64,000 nucleotides of DNA from Roseivirga sp. UBA6061 (GCA_002427745.1 DIYF01000072.1:1-64000); one strand, 5' to 3'; counted from the stretch's first letter, positions 16,647 through 26,012 are shown. Translations and numbers: made by a program. Notes: generated by a model from the sequence alone, not told the origin.

Positions 16647-19600
16647 TTGAAAATATCCGATTTCATAAGAGTTTATAAGGAAGACCCTATTGTTCAGACG
16701 ATAGCGGAACGCATCAAACCGAACGAAGAACTCAATGTCCATCTCAAAGGTTTAGTGGGGAGCCTGGATGCCGTAGTGGCCGCCAGTATCTATCAACTGA
16801 ACAAGCAGACCACTATTTTTGTGCTGCATGACAAGGAGGAGGCCGCCTATTTTCACAACGATTTACAAAATCTGATACCCAACAAGGAGGTGCTGCTTTT
16901 TCCTACCTCTTACAAGCGACCTTACCAGTTTGACGAGACAGAAAACGCCAACATATTGATGAGGGCGGAAATTCTCAATCGCATTAACCATAAAGCTCCT
17001 TCAGGAGAGTTGATCGTCACCTACCCGGAGGCACTTACCGAAAAGGTGATTAATAAAAAGTCGCTGGCGAGCAATACGCTTTCTGTCAAGATGGGAGAGA
17101 AGCTGGATGTGAGCTTTCTCACTGAATTACTACAGACTTACGATTTTGAAAAGGCAGACTTCGTCTATGAAGCCGGCCAGTTTGCCGTACGCGGGGGGAT
17201 CATTGACGTTTTCTCCTATGCGCATGATCTGCCTTACAGGATCGAGCTGTTTGGCGATGAGGTTGACAGCATCAGAACTTTTGATCCGGTATCGCAGCTG
17301 AGTGAAGAATCCGTAAAGCAGATCAACATTATCCCCAACATTCAGACACGGCTGCTGGAGGAAGTACGACAGTCTTTTCTGAGCTTTTTACCAAGAAATA
17401 CCAAGTTCTGGTTTAAGGACTATCAGCAAACCATCGACACCATCGATGCCTATTTCGACAAAGCTGAAAACAATTTTGACCAGGTTCTTTCAGTAACAGA
17501 TACACAGGTAATGCTGGGGCCGGAAGAACTGTTTGAAACGGGAGAAAGCTTCTCTTCTGAATTAGGCTCTTTTGCCCAGGTAGAGTTCGGCAACCGCTTT
17601 TACAGAAAAGCAGACTACCTGACACAGTTCGATGCCGAACCGCAGACTTCTTTCAATAAGAATTTCGATCTCATTACTGAGAACCTCAGCAACTGGCAAA
17701 TGCAGGGGTCTACCCTGCTGATCGCGGCAGAGTCTCCCAATCAGATCAATCGGCTGGAAACCATCTTCATTGAGCTGGATCCTACGATCAAAATCCAGCC
17801 TCTGAATACAGGTCTCAGGCAAGGCTTTATTGACAAAACTCTGGAGCTCGTCTGTTATACCGATCACCAGCTTTTTGACCGTTTCCATAAATACAAGACC
17901 AAAACACGGCATAGTAAGTCCAAGGCACTTACGCTGAAAGAGTTGAGAGAGCTCTCCCCGGGAGACTATGTCACTCATATCGACCATGGTGTAGGCCGAT
18001 TTGTGGGGATGGAAAAAATTGAGGTCAACGGTAACGATCAGGAAACCATTCGCCTGGTGTATCGCGATGATGACCTGGTGTACGTCAGTATTCACTCTCT
18101 GCACAAGATTTCAAAATACACAGGAAAGGAGGGCGCCCCCCCAAGCCTGAGTAAACTCGGCTCCCCAGACTGGGAAAACAAGAAAAAACGAGCCAAGAAA
18201 CAGGTGAAGGACATCGCCAAAGACCTGATCAGTCTATACGCAAAACGGAAGAATGCACCGGGTTTTGCTTTCTCGCAAGATGGCTTTATGCAGGCAGAAC
18301 TGGAGTCTTCTTTTCTCTACGAAGATACACCGGACCAGGCCAAGGCAACAGAAGACGTAAAGGGTGATATGGAATTAGCTCACCCCATGGACCGCCTGGT
18401 CTGTGGAGATGTAGGCTTTGGTAAGACAGAGGTGGCCATTCGAGCCGCTTTCAAAGCTGTGGTCAATGGCAAACAGGCGGCAGTACTTGTGCCGACAACT
18501 ATCCTGGCCATGCAGCACCACCGCACCTTTGCCGAACGACTGGCCAACTTCCCTGTGAAGGTTGAGTATATCAACCGGTTCAGAACTACCAAGCAGATTA
18601 AAGAGACGCTGCAACGTGTAAAAGAAGGCAAAACAGAAATACTGGTAGGGACACACCGCATTGTCAATAAAGATGTGGAGTTCAAGGACCTGGGCTTGCT
18701 GATTATTGATGAAGAGCAGAAGTTTGGTGTAAAGGTCAAAGACAAGCTCAAGGAAATGAAGGTGAATGTGGATGTACTCACCCTTACCGCCACACCTATT
18801 CCCCGAACATTACACTTCTCTCTGATGGGGGCTCGTGACCTGAGTGTTATTGCCACACCTCCACCTAACCGTCAGCCGGTAACCACGGAGATTCATCATT
18901 TTAATGAGACGCTCATTCGGGATGCCGTCTCTTTCGAGCTAAGAAGAGGAGGTCAGGTATTCTTTGTGCACAATCGTATTGGGGATATTGATCAGGTTGG
19001 TAACATCATTTTGAAACTGGTGCCGGATGCCCGAATTGGCATTGCCCATGGACAAATGGAAGGCAGCCAGCTTGAAAAACGCATGGTCAAATTCATTGAA
19101 GGAGAATATGATGTGCTGGTTTCTACCAATATCATAGAATCCGGGCTTGACATTCCGAATGCCAATACCATCATCATCAATCATGCCCATATGTTCGGGC
19201 TCTCTGACCTGCATCAGATGCGAGGCAGGGTAGGTAGATCAAACAGAAAGGCCTTTTGCTATTTACTTACACCTCCGACCATTGGCCTCAGCTCAGACTC
19301 ACGGAAGAGACTTAGCGCCCTTGAAGAATTCTCAGACCTGGGTGATGGGTTTAAAGTAGCCATGCGTGATCTCGACATTCGTGGTGCAGGTAATTTGCTG
19401 GGAGCCGAACAAAGCGGCTTTATATCAGACCTGGGCTTTGATATGTATCACAAAATTCTGGACGAAGCAGTTCAAGAGCTGAAAGAAACCGAATTCAGAG
19501 ACCTGTTTACCAAAGACCTGGTCAAGGAAGCCGCCAAAATTGTGGCCCAGGACTGTACTATCGAAACCGACCTGGAAATACTGATTCCTGAAACCTACGT

Positions 19601-19997
19601 TTCGAATATTGCAGAAAGGCTTAGTCTGTATTCCAGATTGGATAGCATTAAGAATGAAGAGTCGCTGACTAAATTCGTTACCAGTATGCAGGATCGTTTC
19701 GGGCCTATTCCGACACCTGTGGAAGATCTGATCGAGACAGTGCGGTTAAGGTGGCTGGCTGAACATCTTGGTTTCGAGAAAGTGACCTTAAAAGGAGGCG
19801 CCATGAAGTGCTACTTCATGCCTTCTGACAATGAGGTTTACTTTCAGTCTGATACCTTTGGCAAGGTGCTCGCCTTTGTGCAACAACAGCCGAGACTCTA
19901 CAAAATGAAAGAATATAAGAAGCGTCTTATTCTCAGGGTAGATGAAATTGATTCCGTAGAAGCTGCTATTCAGTTGCTGACCCAGATGAAGGGTTAG
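16647..19997 (+). CDS. mfd: Transcription-repair coupling factor Mfd
   Basis: 1116 residues, the usual length. Mfd removes RNA polymerase stalled at DNA lesions and recruits UvrA. Order: UvrB-like N-terminal region, RNA-polymerase-interacting Tudor-like domain (LSPGDYVTHIDHGVGRFVGME region, about 435-500), RecG-like helicase domains with Walker A GDVGFGKTE, DEEQ box (IIDEEQKFGV), TATPIPRTL and the QMRGRVGRSNRKA motif VI, then the C-terminal TRCF domain. Translation starts at TTG (no ATG in frame upstream), 17 bases after the predicted transcription start. Its last 32 bases overlap the convergent gene on the other strand. Confidence 0.98.
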   Translation: MKISDFIRVYKEDPIVQTIAERIKPNEELNVHLKGLVGSLDAVVAASIYQLNKQTTIFVLHDKEEAAYFHNDLQNLIPNKEVLLFPTSYKRPYQFDETENANILMRAEILNRINHKAPSGELIVTYPEALTEKVINKKSLASNTLSVKMGEKLDVSFLTELLQTYDFEKADFVYEAGQFAVRGGIIDVFSYAHDLPYRIELFGDEVDSIRTFDPVSQLSEESVKQINIIPNIQTRLLEEVRQSFLSFLPRNTKFWFKDYQQTIDTIDAYFDKAENNFDQVLSVTDTQVMLGPEELFETGESFSSELGSFAQVEFGNRFYRKADYLTQFDAEPQTSFNKNFDLITENLSNWQMQGSTLLIAAESPNQINRLETIFIELDPTIKIQPLNTGLRQGFIDKTLELVCYTDHQLFDRFHKYKTKTRHSKSKALTLKELRELSPGDYVTHIDHGVGRFVGMEKIEVNGNDQETIRLVYRDDDLVYVSIHSLHKISKYTGKEGAPPSLSKLGSPDWENKKKRAKKQVKDIAKDLISLYAKRKNAPGFAFSQDGFMQAELESSFLYEDTPDQAKATEDVKGDMELAHPMDRLVCGDVGFGKTEVAIRAAFKAVVNGKQAAVLVPTTILAMQHHRTFAERLANFPVKVEYINRFRTTKQIKETLQRVKEGKTEILVGTHRIVNKDVEFKDLGLLIIDEEQKFGVKVKDKLKEMKVNVDVLTLTATPIPRTLHFSLMGARDLSVIATPPPNRQPVTTEIHHFNETLIRDAVSFELRRGGQVFFVHNRIGDIDQVGNIILKLVPDARIGIAHGQMEGSQLEKRMVKFIEGEYDVLVSTNIIESGLDIPNANTIIINHAHMFGLSDLHQMRGRVGRSNRKAFCYLLTPPTIGLSSDSRKRLSALEEFSDLGDGFKVAMRDLDIRGAGNLLGAEQSGFISDLGFDMYHKILDEAVQELKETEFRDLFTKDLVKEAAKIVAQDCTIETDLEILIPETYVSNIAERLSLYSRLDSIKNEESLTKFVTSMQDRFGPIPTPVEDLIETVRLRWLAEHLGFEKVTLKGGAMKCYFMPSDNEVYFQSDTFGKVLAFVQQQPRLYKMKEYKKRLILRVDEIDSVEAAIQLLTQMKG

Positions 19998-20550
19998 GGT
20001 CTTTTAGCAATCGCCTGGCTATTTCCAGATATCCTCGCAAAGCATTGTACGTTAGCGTAAGCGAAGCCCTGACAGCCTTCATTTCACCTTCATATTCAGG
20101 GCTTTCAGTGTTCACTCTTTGTAAATCTCTTAAGGCAGCAAAGGCATCCCGGCCACTCGTGACATATAAATCATGAAACTCATACACGATTGAAGCTCTC
20201 AAGACTCTCTGATTCTCAATGAAAGTCAATGACTGATTCATTTTAGCTACTTCCCAGGCTGATTTACTGAGTAACTTTAGTTCATAGGACATTTCCTCAA
20301 TAGTATCCCGGTAATCCTCAGATGTTCTCAGCCAGTCATCGACACTGCGAATAGAACTCACCATGTTGGTCGAATCGGGCAGAAGACTATTATAGTTGTT
20401 CTGAATCTCCTCAATGATGTTTTTGTAGGACTCTTCAGCCTGCCTGTGATTAAGAATGTCCTGCCGCCATTCGGTCAGCCCCATGGCCAGCACCACCGCG
20501 ATTACAATCGATAAGAACTCAAATACTACCTTTTTAGCACCACCCTTCAT
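19966..20550 (-). CDS. Membrane-anchored protein with FLSIVIAVVLAMGLTEWRQ helix (paralog 1), unknown function
   Basis: 194 residues. A single N-terminal helix (about 10-29) ends in the motif TEWRQ. The remaining 165 residues are mostly helical and charged and lie outside the cytoplasm if the basic N-terminus stays inside. Overall it resembles the small single-helix proteins of Bacteroidota that have an xxWRQ or xxWNE motif after the helix (DUF6090-like), but I cannot assign it firmly. It overlaps the upstream paralog by four bases (ATGA) and is the last gene of an operon with a LytS/LytTR pair. Its 3' end overlaps mfd by 32 bases. Confidence 0.8.
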   Translation of the reverse strand: MKGGAKKVVFEFLSIVIAVVLAMGLTEWRQDILNHRQAEESYKNIIEEIQNNYNSLLPDSTNMVSSIRSVDDWLRTSEDYRDTIEEMSYELKLLSKSAWEVAKMNQSLTFIENQRVLRASIVYEFHDLYVTSGRDAFAALRDLQRVNTESPEYEGEMKAVRASLTLTYNALRGYLEIARRLLKDPNPSSGSATE

Positions 20551-21152
20551 GACCCTTCATTTTTGTTTTGGTCATTTACACCGGAACCATATTTGTCCAG
20601 AAAGCCCTGGCTTTCTGCTATATAGGCTCTAACGGTATTAAAGACGAGCCTCATATGGAACCTGAACTTCTGCACAACCGCCAAAAACTCCGGAGATTCC
20701 GACTGATTAATCTCCCCTTGCAGGTCGCCCATAATATCAAAGATTTTTGCTGCATTTTCAGTATAGAACTCCTGGGTAGCATAAATCTCAGCAATAGCCA
20801 ATACTTTATCTGTAGGTAGAAAAGTGAGTGATTGATTGATTCTGGCAACCTCCAGTGCGGAACTGCTTAAAAATGAATAGCTGAAATTGACACTAAGAGG
20901 CACCTTCTTTTCTTTCAAAGAAAGCTGCCTTACCCATTCGGTCATGGTTTCGAGGTCCTTGGCTATCTTAAGGGAGTCGTTTTTAAGCTCCTCCAGGTTA
21001 TCTTTTACCTCCAAAACAATTTTATCAAAGGATGCGTCAGCCAGCTTATGATTCAGATATGACTGTCTCCACTCCGTAAGACCCATGGCCAGCACTACCG
21101 CAATGACGATAGATAAGAACTCAAAAAGTGCCTTACGGGTATTTACCTTCAT
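20547..21152 (-). CDS. Membrane-anchored protein with FLSIVIAVVLAMGLTEWRQ helix (paralog 2), unknown function
   Basis: 201 residues from the ATG at 21150-21152; the preceding in-frame TTG is less likely. The anchor helix is identical to that of the downstream paralog over 19 residues (FLSIVIAVVLAMGLTEWRQ). The domains after it are also alike: both carry a conserved A-W/L-EVA-x-MNQSLTF-like segment (here SALEVARINQSLTF). It starts 12 bases after the LytTR gene stop. A tandem duplication placed in a two-component operon suggests that these are accessory membrane components of the signalling pathway; this is inference. Confidence 0.82.
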   Translation of the reverse strand: MKVNTRKALFEFLSIVIAVVLAMGLTEWRQSYLNHKLADASFDKIVLEVKDNLEELKNDSLKIAKDLETMTEWVRQLSLKEKKVPLSVNFSYSFLSSSALEVARINQSLTFLPTDKVLAIAEIYATQEFYTENAAKIFDIMGDLQGEINQSESPEFLAVVQKFRFHMRLVFNTVRAYIAESQGFLDKYGSGVNDQNKNEGS

Positions 21153-21164
21153 CAATGTTGACTT

Positions 21165-21890
21165 TTAGAAACTCATTAACTCCTTAAATTTCAACGTTTG
21201 TCTTCTGGAAACATCTATTTCTTCGCCACCCTTCATATAAATTCGCAAGCTTCCACTAAACCAGGGTTCTATACGCTCAATCCATTTGAGGTTAATAATC
21301 TGCTGTCGGTTTGCTCTGAAAAAGGTTTTGTCGTCCAGTCGCGTTTCCAGGTAATTCAGCGTACGGGTAATCATAGGTTTGGATGTGTCAAAATACACGG
21401 TGGTATAATTTCCGCTTACTTCAAAGAGACGAATATCTGATAGCTGTACAAACCAGCACTTTTCACCATCTTTTACAAAAACCTGATCGTCAGAGGTAAG
21501 CTTATCTTCGGCTCCGGCCTCTTCCTCACGGGCTTTCTTCTTCATTTTCTCAAAAACCTTGGCCACAGAACCGGCAAGTCTCTGCTTCTGAACAGGTTTT
21601 ACCAGGTAGTCCAGTGCATTGTATTCAAAAGCCTTGAGCGCGTGCTCGTCATAAGCGGTTGAAAAGATAACCTCCGGTACAGTCTCCAGTTCTTCGAGTA
21701 AATCAAAACCGCTTTTTCCCGGCATCTGTATATCCAGAAAAATGAGGTCTGGCTTCAGTTCTGCAATTTTCTCCTTAGCCTCATCTACGCTGGCAGCTTC
21801 TCCCACCACCTGAACATTATCAAATTCCTTTAACAATCGCTTGAGCTCATTACGGGCCAGCCTTGAATCATCAACTACCAGTGTTTTCAT
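21165..21890 (-). CDS. LytTR-type response regulator
   Basis: 241 residues. Receiver domain with VVDDSR, phospho-acceptor Asp53 (FLDIQMPGKSGFDLL), STAYDEHALKAFEYN and the KPV lysine. A Lys/Glu-rich linker (about 115-130) leads to a LytTR DNA-binding domain (about 138-241) with FFRANRQQIINLKWIERIEPW and RRQTLKFKELMSF at the end. It is encoded 52 bases after the LytS-type kinase and directly before the two TEWRQ membrane proteins, and should receive phosphate from that kinase. Confidence 0.94.
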   Translation of the reverse strand: MKTLVVDDSRLARNELKRLLKEFDNVQVVGEAASVDEAKEKIAELKPDLIFLDIQMPGKSGFDLLEELETVPEVIFSTAYDEHALKAFEYNALDYLVKPVQKQRLAGSVAKVFEKMKKKAREEEAGAEDKLTSDDQVFVKDGEKCWFVQLSDIRLFEVSGNYTTVYFDTSKPMITRTLNYLETRLDDKTFFRANRQQIINLKWIERIEPWFSGSLRIYMKGGEEIDVSRRQTLKFKELMSF

Positions 21891-21942
21891 GTATTTGTAA
21901 TTATAGTAGAAGAGGTCTTAGCACCTCTCTTGGGTTCTAATT

Positions 21943-23382
21943 TCAATTAAGGGGTATTCTGATTGTCGCGCAAACCATTTCCTCATTCATATTTTCTACA
22001 GAGAGGGAGGCCTTCTCACCATACAACAGTCGCAGTCTTTCACGAGAGTTTTTGATGCCAATGCCCTTACGCTTTCCGGGCTGACTGTTTTTCAACTGAC
22101 CTGAATTCTTCACAAAGATTTTAAGATAGTCATCAGAAAGCTCTGACTCAACGATCACCTTGCCCCCATTGGGTAGCTCATTGATACTATGTTTGATCGC
22201 ATTTTCCACAAGGGTCTGTATAATCATAGGAGGCAAATTCAAGTCCCATGAGTCTTTTGCGATATCAAAACTATAATCCAGTCTTTCCTCTAACTGGATT
22301 GATTCAAGCTCCAGGTAATCTTTAACCACCTCCATTTCTTTTTCGAGACTCACTTTTTCATACTGATCAAACTGAATAGAAAACCGCAGAAGATCAGACA
22401 AATGGGTAATCGAGTCTCGTGCCTTTTCGCCATCCTCAGCCACTAATGAGCGGATATTGTTCAGACTATTGAAGATAAAGTGAGGATTGATTTGTGATTT
22501 GAGCGCACTCAATTCGGCATCTTTAAAAGAAGCCTGCAGTTTCCATTTCTCTATCTCTACCTGCCTGTTTTTCTGCAGAAACTGATAAGCGAAATACAGT
22601 GCTGACCAGGATATATAGAAAATCGAGTATTGAGAAACAAAGCTCGCAGCAATACCAAAAATCAATCCGGGTGAAAATTGCGCCATACTTGCCTCCTCTA
22701 TGGCTTTCAGCGTATCCGCATCAACCAGCATACCGCTGGAAACACCCATTCTGAGCAGCATGGTCTTATTGTCAACTGCCCGAATCGACTCTATGTCAAC
22801 TACGCCTCCATTGGTCAGCCCCATCATTTCCGTAAGTCGAACCGGTTCAATGGGTACCAGGGCACTTCGGTCAAGCGTTATTTCAGAAGGCAAATTCATC
22901 AACTCCAGCAACCGGTCTGGCTCAATGGCCTTCAGACTGTCTATATCAACTACCGATCCGTTTGAAAGCCCCATCAGATCTAGCAACACCTGTGGTTCAA
23001 TGGCAGTCAGCTTCTCAAGGTTGATAATCGATTCAACCGGCAAGCCCATCATTTGTAAAAGGGCTTCAGGATCTGACTGAATATGAACCACAATGGCAAA
23101 GGCCAGCGCAAACAGACTCAGCAGGGCCGTGATCGTACCCTGCATCAGACTCGCCAGAAAAACCCGTGGTATCAGCTTTACTATTTTAAAATCAAGCCAT
23201 TTGCGCTTTTTGACGTACAGGCGATAGAGGTGACTACTAAAAACTGCCAGACACAGCGTAAAAAGGTTAATCAGTGTCAGCGGTATTATGGGAAACAGCA
23301 TGGCGGATGCCAGAAAGTTGGTGACCATGAGCCCTCCCCAGCCCCCAAACTGGAGCATCCAATACAATTGGTTCTTTTTCAT
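21943..23382 (-). CDS. LytS-type sensor histidine kinase with a five-fold 25-residue repeat in its outside loop
   Basis: 479 residues. Three N-terminal helices (about 14-34, 36-54, 75-101) are followed by residues 103-236, predicted outside the cytoplasm, and a further helix (about 239-268). Residues 103-228 consist of five consecutive degenerate repeats of 25-26 residues of the form EP-x-x-LL-x-x-MGL-x-x-G-x-VVDID-x-L-x-AI. The cytoplasmic kinase part has SQINPHFIFNSLNN with His301, the N-box TLVENAIKHS and the G-box KGIGIKNSRERL. The repeat insert is not part of the usual four-helix sensors of this family, so it may be the ligand-sensing element. First gene of a four-gene operon. Confidence 0.93.
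   Translation of the reverse strand: MKKNQLYWMLQFGGWGGLMVTNFLASAMLFPIIPLTLINLFTLCLAVFSSHLYRLYVKKRKWLDFKIVKLIPRVFLASLMQGTITALLSLFALAFAIVVHIQSDPEALLQMMGLPVESIINLEKLTAIEPQVLLDLMGLSNGSVVDIDSLKAIEPDRLLELMNLPSEITLDRSALVPIEPVRLTEMMGLTNGGVVDIESIRAVDNKTMLLRMGVSSGMLVDADTLKAIEEASMAQFSPGLIFGIAASFVSQYSIFYISWSALYFAYQFLQKNRQVEIEKWKLQASFKDAELSALKSQINPHFIFNSLNNIRSLVAEDGEKARDSITHLSDLLRFSIQFDQYEKVSLEKEMEVVKDYLELESIQLEERLDYSFDIAKDSWDLNLPPMIIQTLVENAIKHSINELPNGGKVIVESELSDDYLKIFVKNSGQLKNSQPGKRKGIGIKNSRERLRLLYGEKASLSVENMNEEMVCATIRIPLN
22699..23076 (-). repeat. Five in-frame 75-base repeats inside the sensor kinase gene
   Basis: Codons 103-228 of the kinase encode five units: 103-128 (26 residues), then 129-153, 154-178, 179-203 and 204-228 (25 each). 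Conserved positions are Pro at the start (units 1-4), Leu-Leu and Met in the LLxxM core, Gly/Asn before Leu or Val, Asp near position 17-18 and a Leu-x-x-Ile/Val end. The DNA copies have diverged, so this is an old protein-level repeat and not a recent slippage array. Confidence 0.85.
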
Positions 23383-23779
23383 ATCGCCTGCCGGCTTTAA
23401 ATAATCATTGTCTTTATATTATCGGGAGATGAGCCCCCTGAACACAATGAGATTCTTTTCACAACATAAAACAACTTCAATAAAAGCACAATCACCGATA
23501 GAATTGACTGAGTGGTTTATACTGCGGGTGAACCTCAACATTTCTATGCCAGACCTGTAGTACACTTTCCTCAGGCATGAGAGAAGACTGAAAATCCACC
23601 CATGAAAGGCTCAACACTTTGAGCAATCTTTTTAAATTAAGCCCGCAGGACAAAATATGAGGCAATCATTCACGTTTTTGCTAAGTAAATGTCTATGTGA
23701 GGCTTTTGGTATAGTATATAGATAAACGTATATTAGCCGGTCCAATTTCACCTGGACGAATCCATTAAAGAAACTAAGT
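23383..23779. other. Intergenic region between the divergent kinase and gldJ genes
   Basis: 397 bases without a supported gene. Nearest to gldJ are a likely promoter (23705-23736) and a small hairpin GTCCA/TGGAC (about 23740-23756) at the start of its leader. For the kinase side I find no clear TAnnTTTG element. The middle part shows nothing recognisable. Confidence 0.5.
23705..23736 (+). promoter_or_regulatory. Probable promoter of gldJ
   Basis: TTTG (23705-23708), a 20-base spacer, then TATATTAG (23729-23736), one base off TAnnTTTG. The transcript would start near 23743, giving a leader of about 37 bases that begins with a short hairpin. Confidence 0.45.
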
Positions 23780-25246
23780 ATGAAGAATATAGCGAGGTTT
23801 TTAAAAGTTACAGTCATCGTTTTGCTGGCAACCTCAATATTACAATCATGTTCCCTGCTGGGAAAAAAAGGTGGTGGTATAAGTAGTACCACAGGTGCTG
23901 CTTATGGTTATGGCAAAGATACCCTGAGCTACCAGCCCTATGATATCCAAAACCTTCCTAACCCTCCCGGTATGGTATTCGTGCAGGGTGGCAGAACTAT
24001 TTTAGGTTCTTTTGAGCAGGATTTGTTCGGTGCCCGCGACAACATTGAGCGTACCGTAACAGTGAATTCATTCTACATGGATGAGACTGAAATCACTAAT
24101 AAGGATTGGAAAGAGTATGTTTATTACCAGTTCCACCCCATGGTGGAGCAAATGGGTAAGGACACTGAAATCAAAGATGACCCGAACAACCCGTTTATTC
24201 CTGCCACTACCTCACACAATGGTCAGGAGTTGAAAGACCTTGTTCCGAATGACAGTGTTTGGTCAAGTGATTTCTCTTTCAACGATGTTTACAGCCAGAA
24301 CTACTACAGCAACCCTGGTTTTAATGATTATCCGGTTGTAGGTGTTACCTGGAGGCAGGTAGTTGACTACTGTGCCTGGAGAACAGACTTTGTAAACTAC
24401 ACGCAGATTATTGCCACTGTAGATTTTGACGAACTTCCAGATGAATTCAAACTGGAATTTTATAACCCTGACGGAAGTCTTCAGATGCTGGGTGCTTCTG
24501 CGAGTAATTCCGGAACACAGGAAATCTTCCTGGATGAACTCGATCAGCTTCAGCAGGACATTATCGCCTACATCAACCAGAATAAAAAGATGTTCATCGA
24601 GAAGGGGCTTTACCTTCCGGAATTCAGACTACCCAATGAGGCTGAGTGGGAATACGCTGCCAAAGCCACAGTGGGTACTCAGTACCTTGATGAAAACGAA
24701 GAATACGGAAGAATTTACCCCTGGGATGGAAGAGGTGTAAGAAACCCTTACGGTAAAAGAAGAGGTGATTTCCTAGCTAACTTTAAGAGAGGTCGTGGTG
24801 ACTACGCTGGTATTGCAGGAACTATCAACAATGACAGTGACGTGATTCCTTCAAGAGTAGGAACTTACGAGCCTAACGACTTTGGTCTTTTCAATATGGG
24901 TGGCAATGTGAGTGAGTGGGTGAACGATACCTACAGACCTCTTTCTTTCGATGATTTTGAAGATTTGAACCCGGTAAGAAAAGATGGTACCAATGACCCT
25001 GAAAGCAACTATGGCTGGGCAGCCGGTAGAAACGAGTTCAGATCATTGATCAACGATCGCTCAAAAGTATACAAAGGTGGATCCTGGAAAGATGTTGCTT
25101 ACTGGATGTCACCAGGTACCAGAAGATACCTTGATCAGGACGCAGCCACAAACACACTGGGCTTCAGATGTGCTATGATCTCCGTAGGTTTTGAAAGACT
25201 TGATACAGGAGGAGGGCTTTTCGGTCGTATCCTCGGTGATAAATAA
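23780..25246 (+). CDS. gldJ: Gliding motility lipoprotein GldJ (FGE-sulfatase fold)
   Basis: 488 residues with a lipoprotein signal (SILQSCSLL, Cys24). The mature part has the formylglycine-generating-enzyme/SUMF1 fold: GMVFVQGGRTILGSFEQD, the TVNSFYMDETEITN motif, VVGVTWRQVVDYCAWR, FRLPNEAEWEYAAKA, NMGGNVSEWVND and a C-terminal YKGGSWKD...LGFRCAM. In Flavobacterium GldJ and GldK are the two lipoproteins of this fold; GldK sits with gldLMN, which are absent here, so GldJ fits better. GldJ is needed for gliding and stabilises the type IX secretion motor complex. Single gene with its own promoter and terminator. The choice between GldJ and a GldK-like paralog is the main uncertainty. Confidence 0.88.
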   Translation: MKNIARFLKVTVIVLLATSILQSCSLLGKKGGGISSTTGAAYGYGKDTLSYQPYDIQNLPNPPGMVFVQGGRTILGSFEQDLFGARDNIERTVTVNSFYMDETEITNKDWKEYVYYQFHPMVEQMGKDTEIKDDPNNPFIPATTSHNGQELKDLVPNDSVWSSDFSFNDVYSQNYYSNPGFNDYPVVGVTWRQVVDYCAWRTDFVNYTQIIATVDFDELPDEFKLEFYNPDGSLQMLGASASNSGTQEIFLDELDQLQQDIIAYINQNKKMFIEKGLYLPEFRLPNEAEWEYAAKATVGTQYLDENEEYGRIYPWDGRGVRNPYGKRRGDFLANFKRGRGDYAGIAGTINNDSDVIPSRVGTYEPNDFGLFNMGGNVSEWVNDTYRPLSFDDFEDLNPVRKDGTNDPESNYGWAAGRNEFRSLINDRSKVYKGGSWKDVAYWMSPGTRRYLDQDAATNTLGFRCAMISVGFERLDTGGGLFGRILGDK

Positions 25247-25266
25247 TAAGACTCTTATTTAGAGAC

Positions 25267-25293
25267 AAGCCTTCCGGTTGGAAGGCTTTTTTT
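25267..25293 (+). terminator. Intrinsic terminator of gldJ
   Basis: A perfect 9-bp stem AAGCCTTCC / GGAAGGCTT with a GGTT loop, then a T run to 25293. It lies between convergent genes; on the minus strand the tail is poor in T, so it mainly serves gldJ. Confidence 0.88.
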
Positions 25294-25310
25294 ATGCCCT
25301 GGCGTACAAA

Positions 25311-26012
25311 TTATTTAGCAGCCGCAATCAGCCCAAAGCTCAGGGAAGCTGGTTTGGCAAGCAACACCGCCTCGCCACATGACAATAAAGTAGAACCCGT
25401 AGTCAATACATCATCTACCAGCAGCACTCGCTTGTTAGTAAGTAAAGTCAGGTCTGTTGGTTTAAAGAGCCCCTCTACATTCTCCCATCTTTCAAGGCGG
25501 TTTTTGCGGGTCTGTGTTTGATTAGCCCTGCTTCTCATCAAAGCGTCAGGTAAACACTCCGCAGACAATGCTTCAGCCAGTCCCCTGGCAAAACCTTCGC
25601 TTTGATTATACCCGCGCTTCCTTAGCTTACTTTTATGAAGTGGTACCGGTACTACACAGTCAAACTCACCTCTGTAACCAGCATCAGCTAGTTCCCCTCC
25701 ATACCAACGGCCCAGTAACTCTCCAATCTCAGGTTTATGATTGTATTTGAGCTCATGCATTAACTTTTGAACAATGCCCTGTTTATGAAAGTGCATGTAG
25801 ACCAGCACATGTTTGAATTCTATCAGGTTTCGGAGTTTTTGCTCAAACTCTGGTACTTCTACTTTGTGATTTCCTGTTTTTGGCAGCTCAAGCTGACAGG
25901 CAGGACAAACAAAGCGAGTGCCCCGGGGTAGTGCCTCATCGCAACCAACACAAGTATTCGGAAAAAATAACGATATAAAATCGTTGAGCAGTGAATCTTG
26001 TTGAGAGGCCAT
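25311..26012 (-). CDS. ComF family phosphoribosyltransferase-like protein
   Basis: 233 residues. N-terminal zinc-ribbon CxxC pairs (CVGCDE and CPACQ), then VVPVPLHKSKLRKRGYNQSE and the PRPP-binding loop VLLVDDVLTTGST characteristic of ComF/GntX proteins. ComF is needed for DNA uptake in naturally competent bacteria; in other species its role is unclear. Convergent with gldJ and divergent from the AhpD-like gene. Confidence 0.93.
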   Translation of the reverse strand: MASQQDSLLNDFISLFFPNTCVGCDEALPRGTRFVCPACQLELPKTGNHKVEVPEFEQKLRNLIEFKHVLVYMHFHKQGIVQKLMHELKYNHKPEIGELLGRWYGGELADAGYRGEFDCVVPVPLHKSKLRKRGYNQSEGFARGLAEALSAECLPDALMRSRANQTQTRKNRLERWENVEGLFKPTDLTLLTNKRVLLVDDVLTTGSTLLSCGEAVLLAKPASLSFGLIAAAK

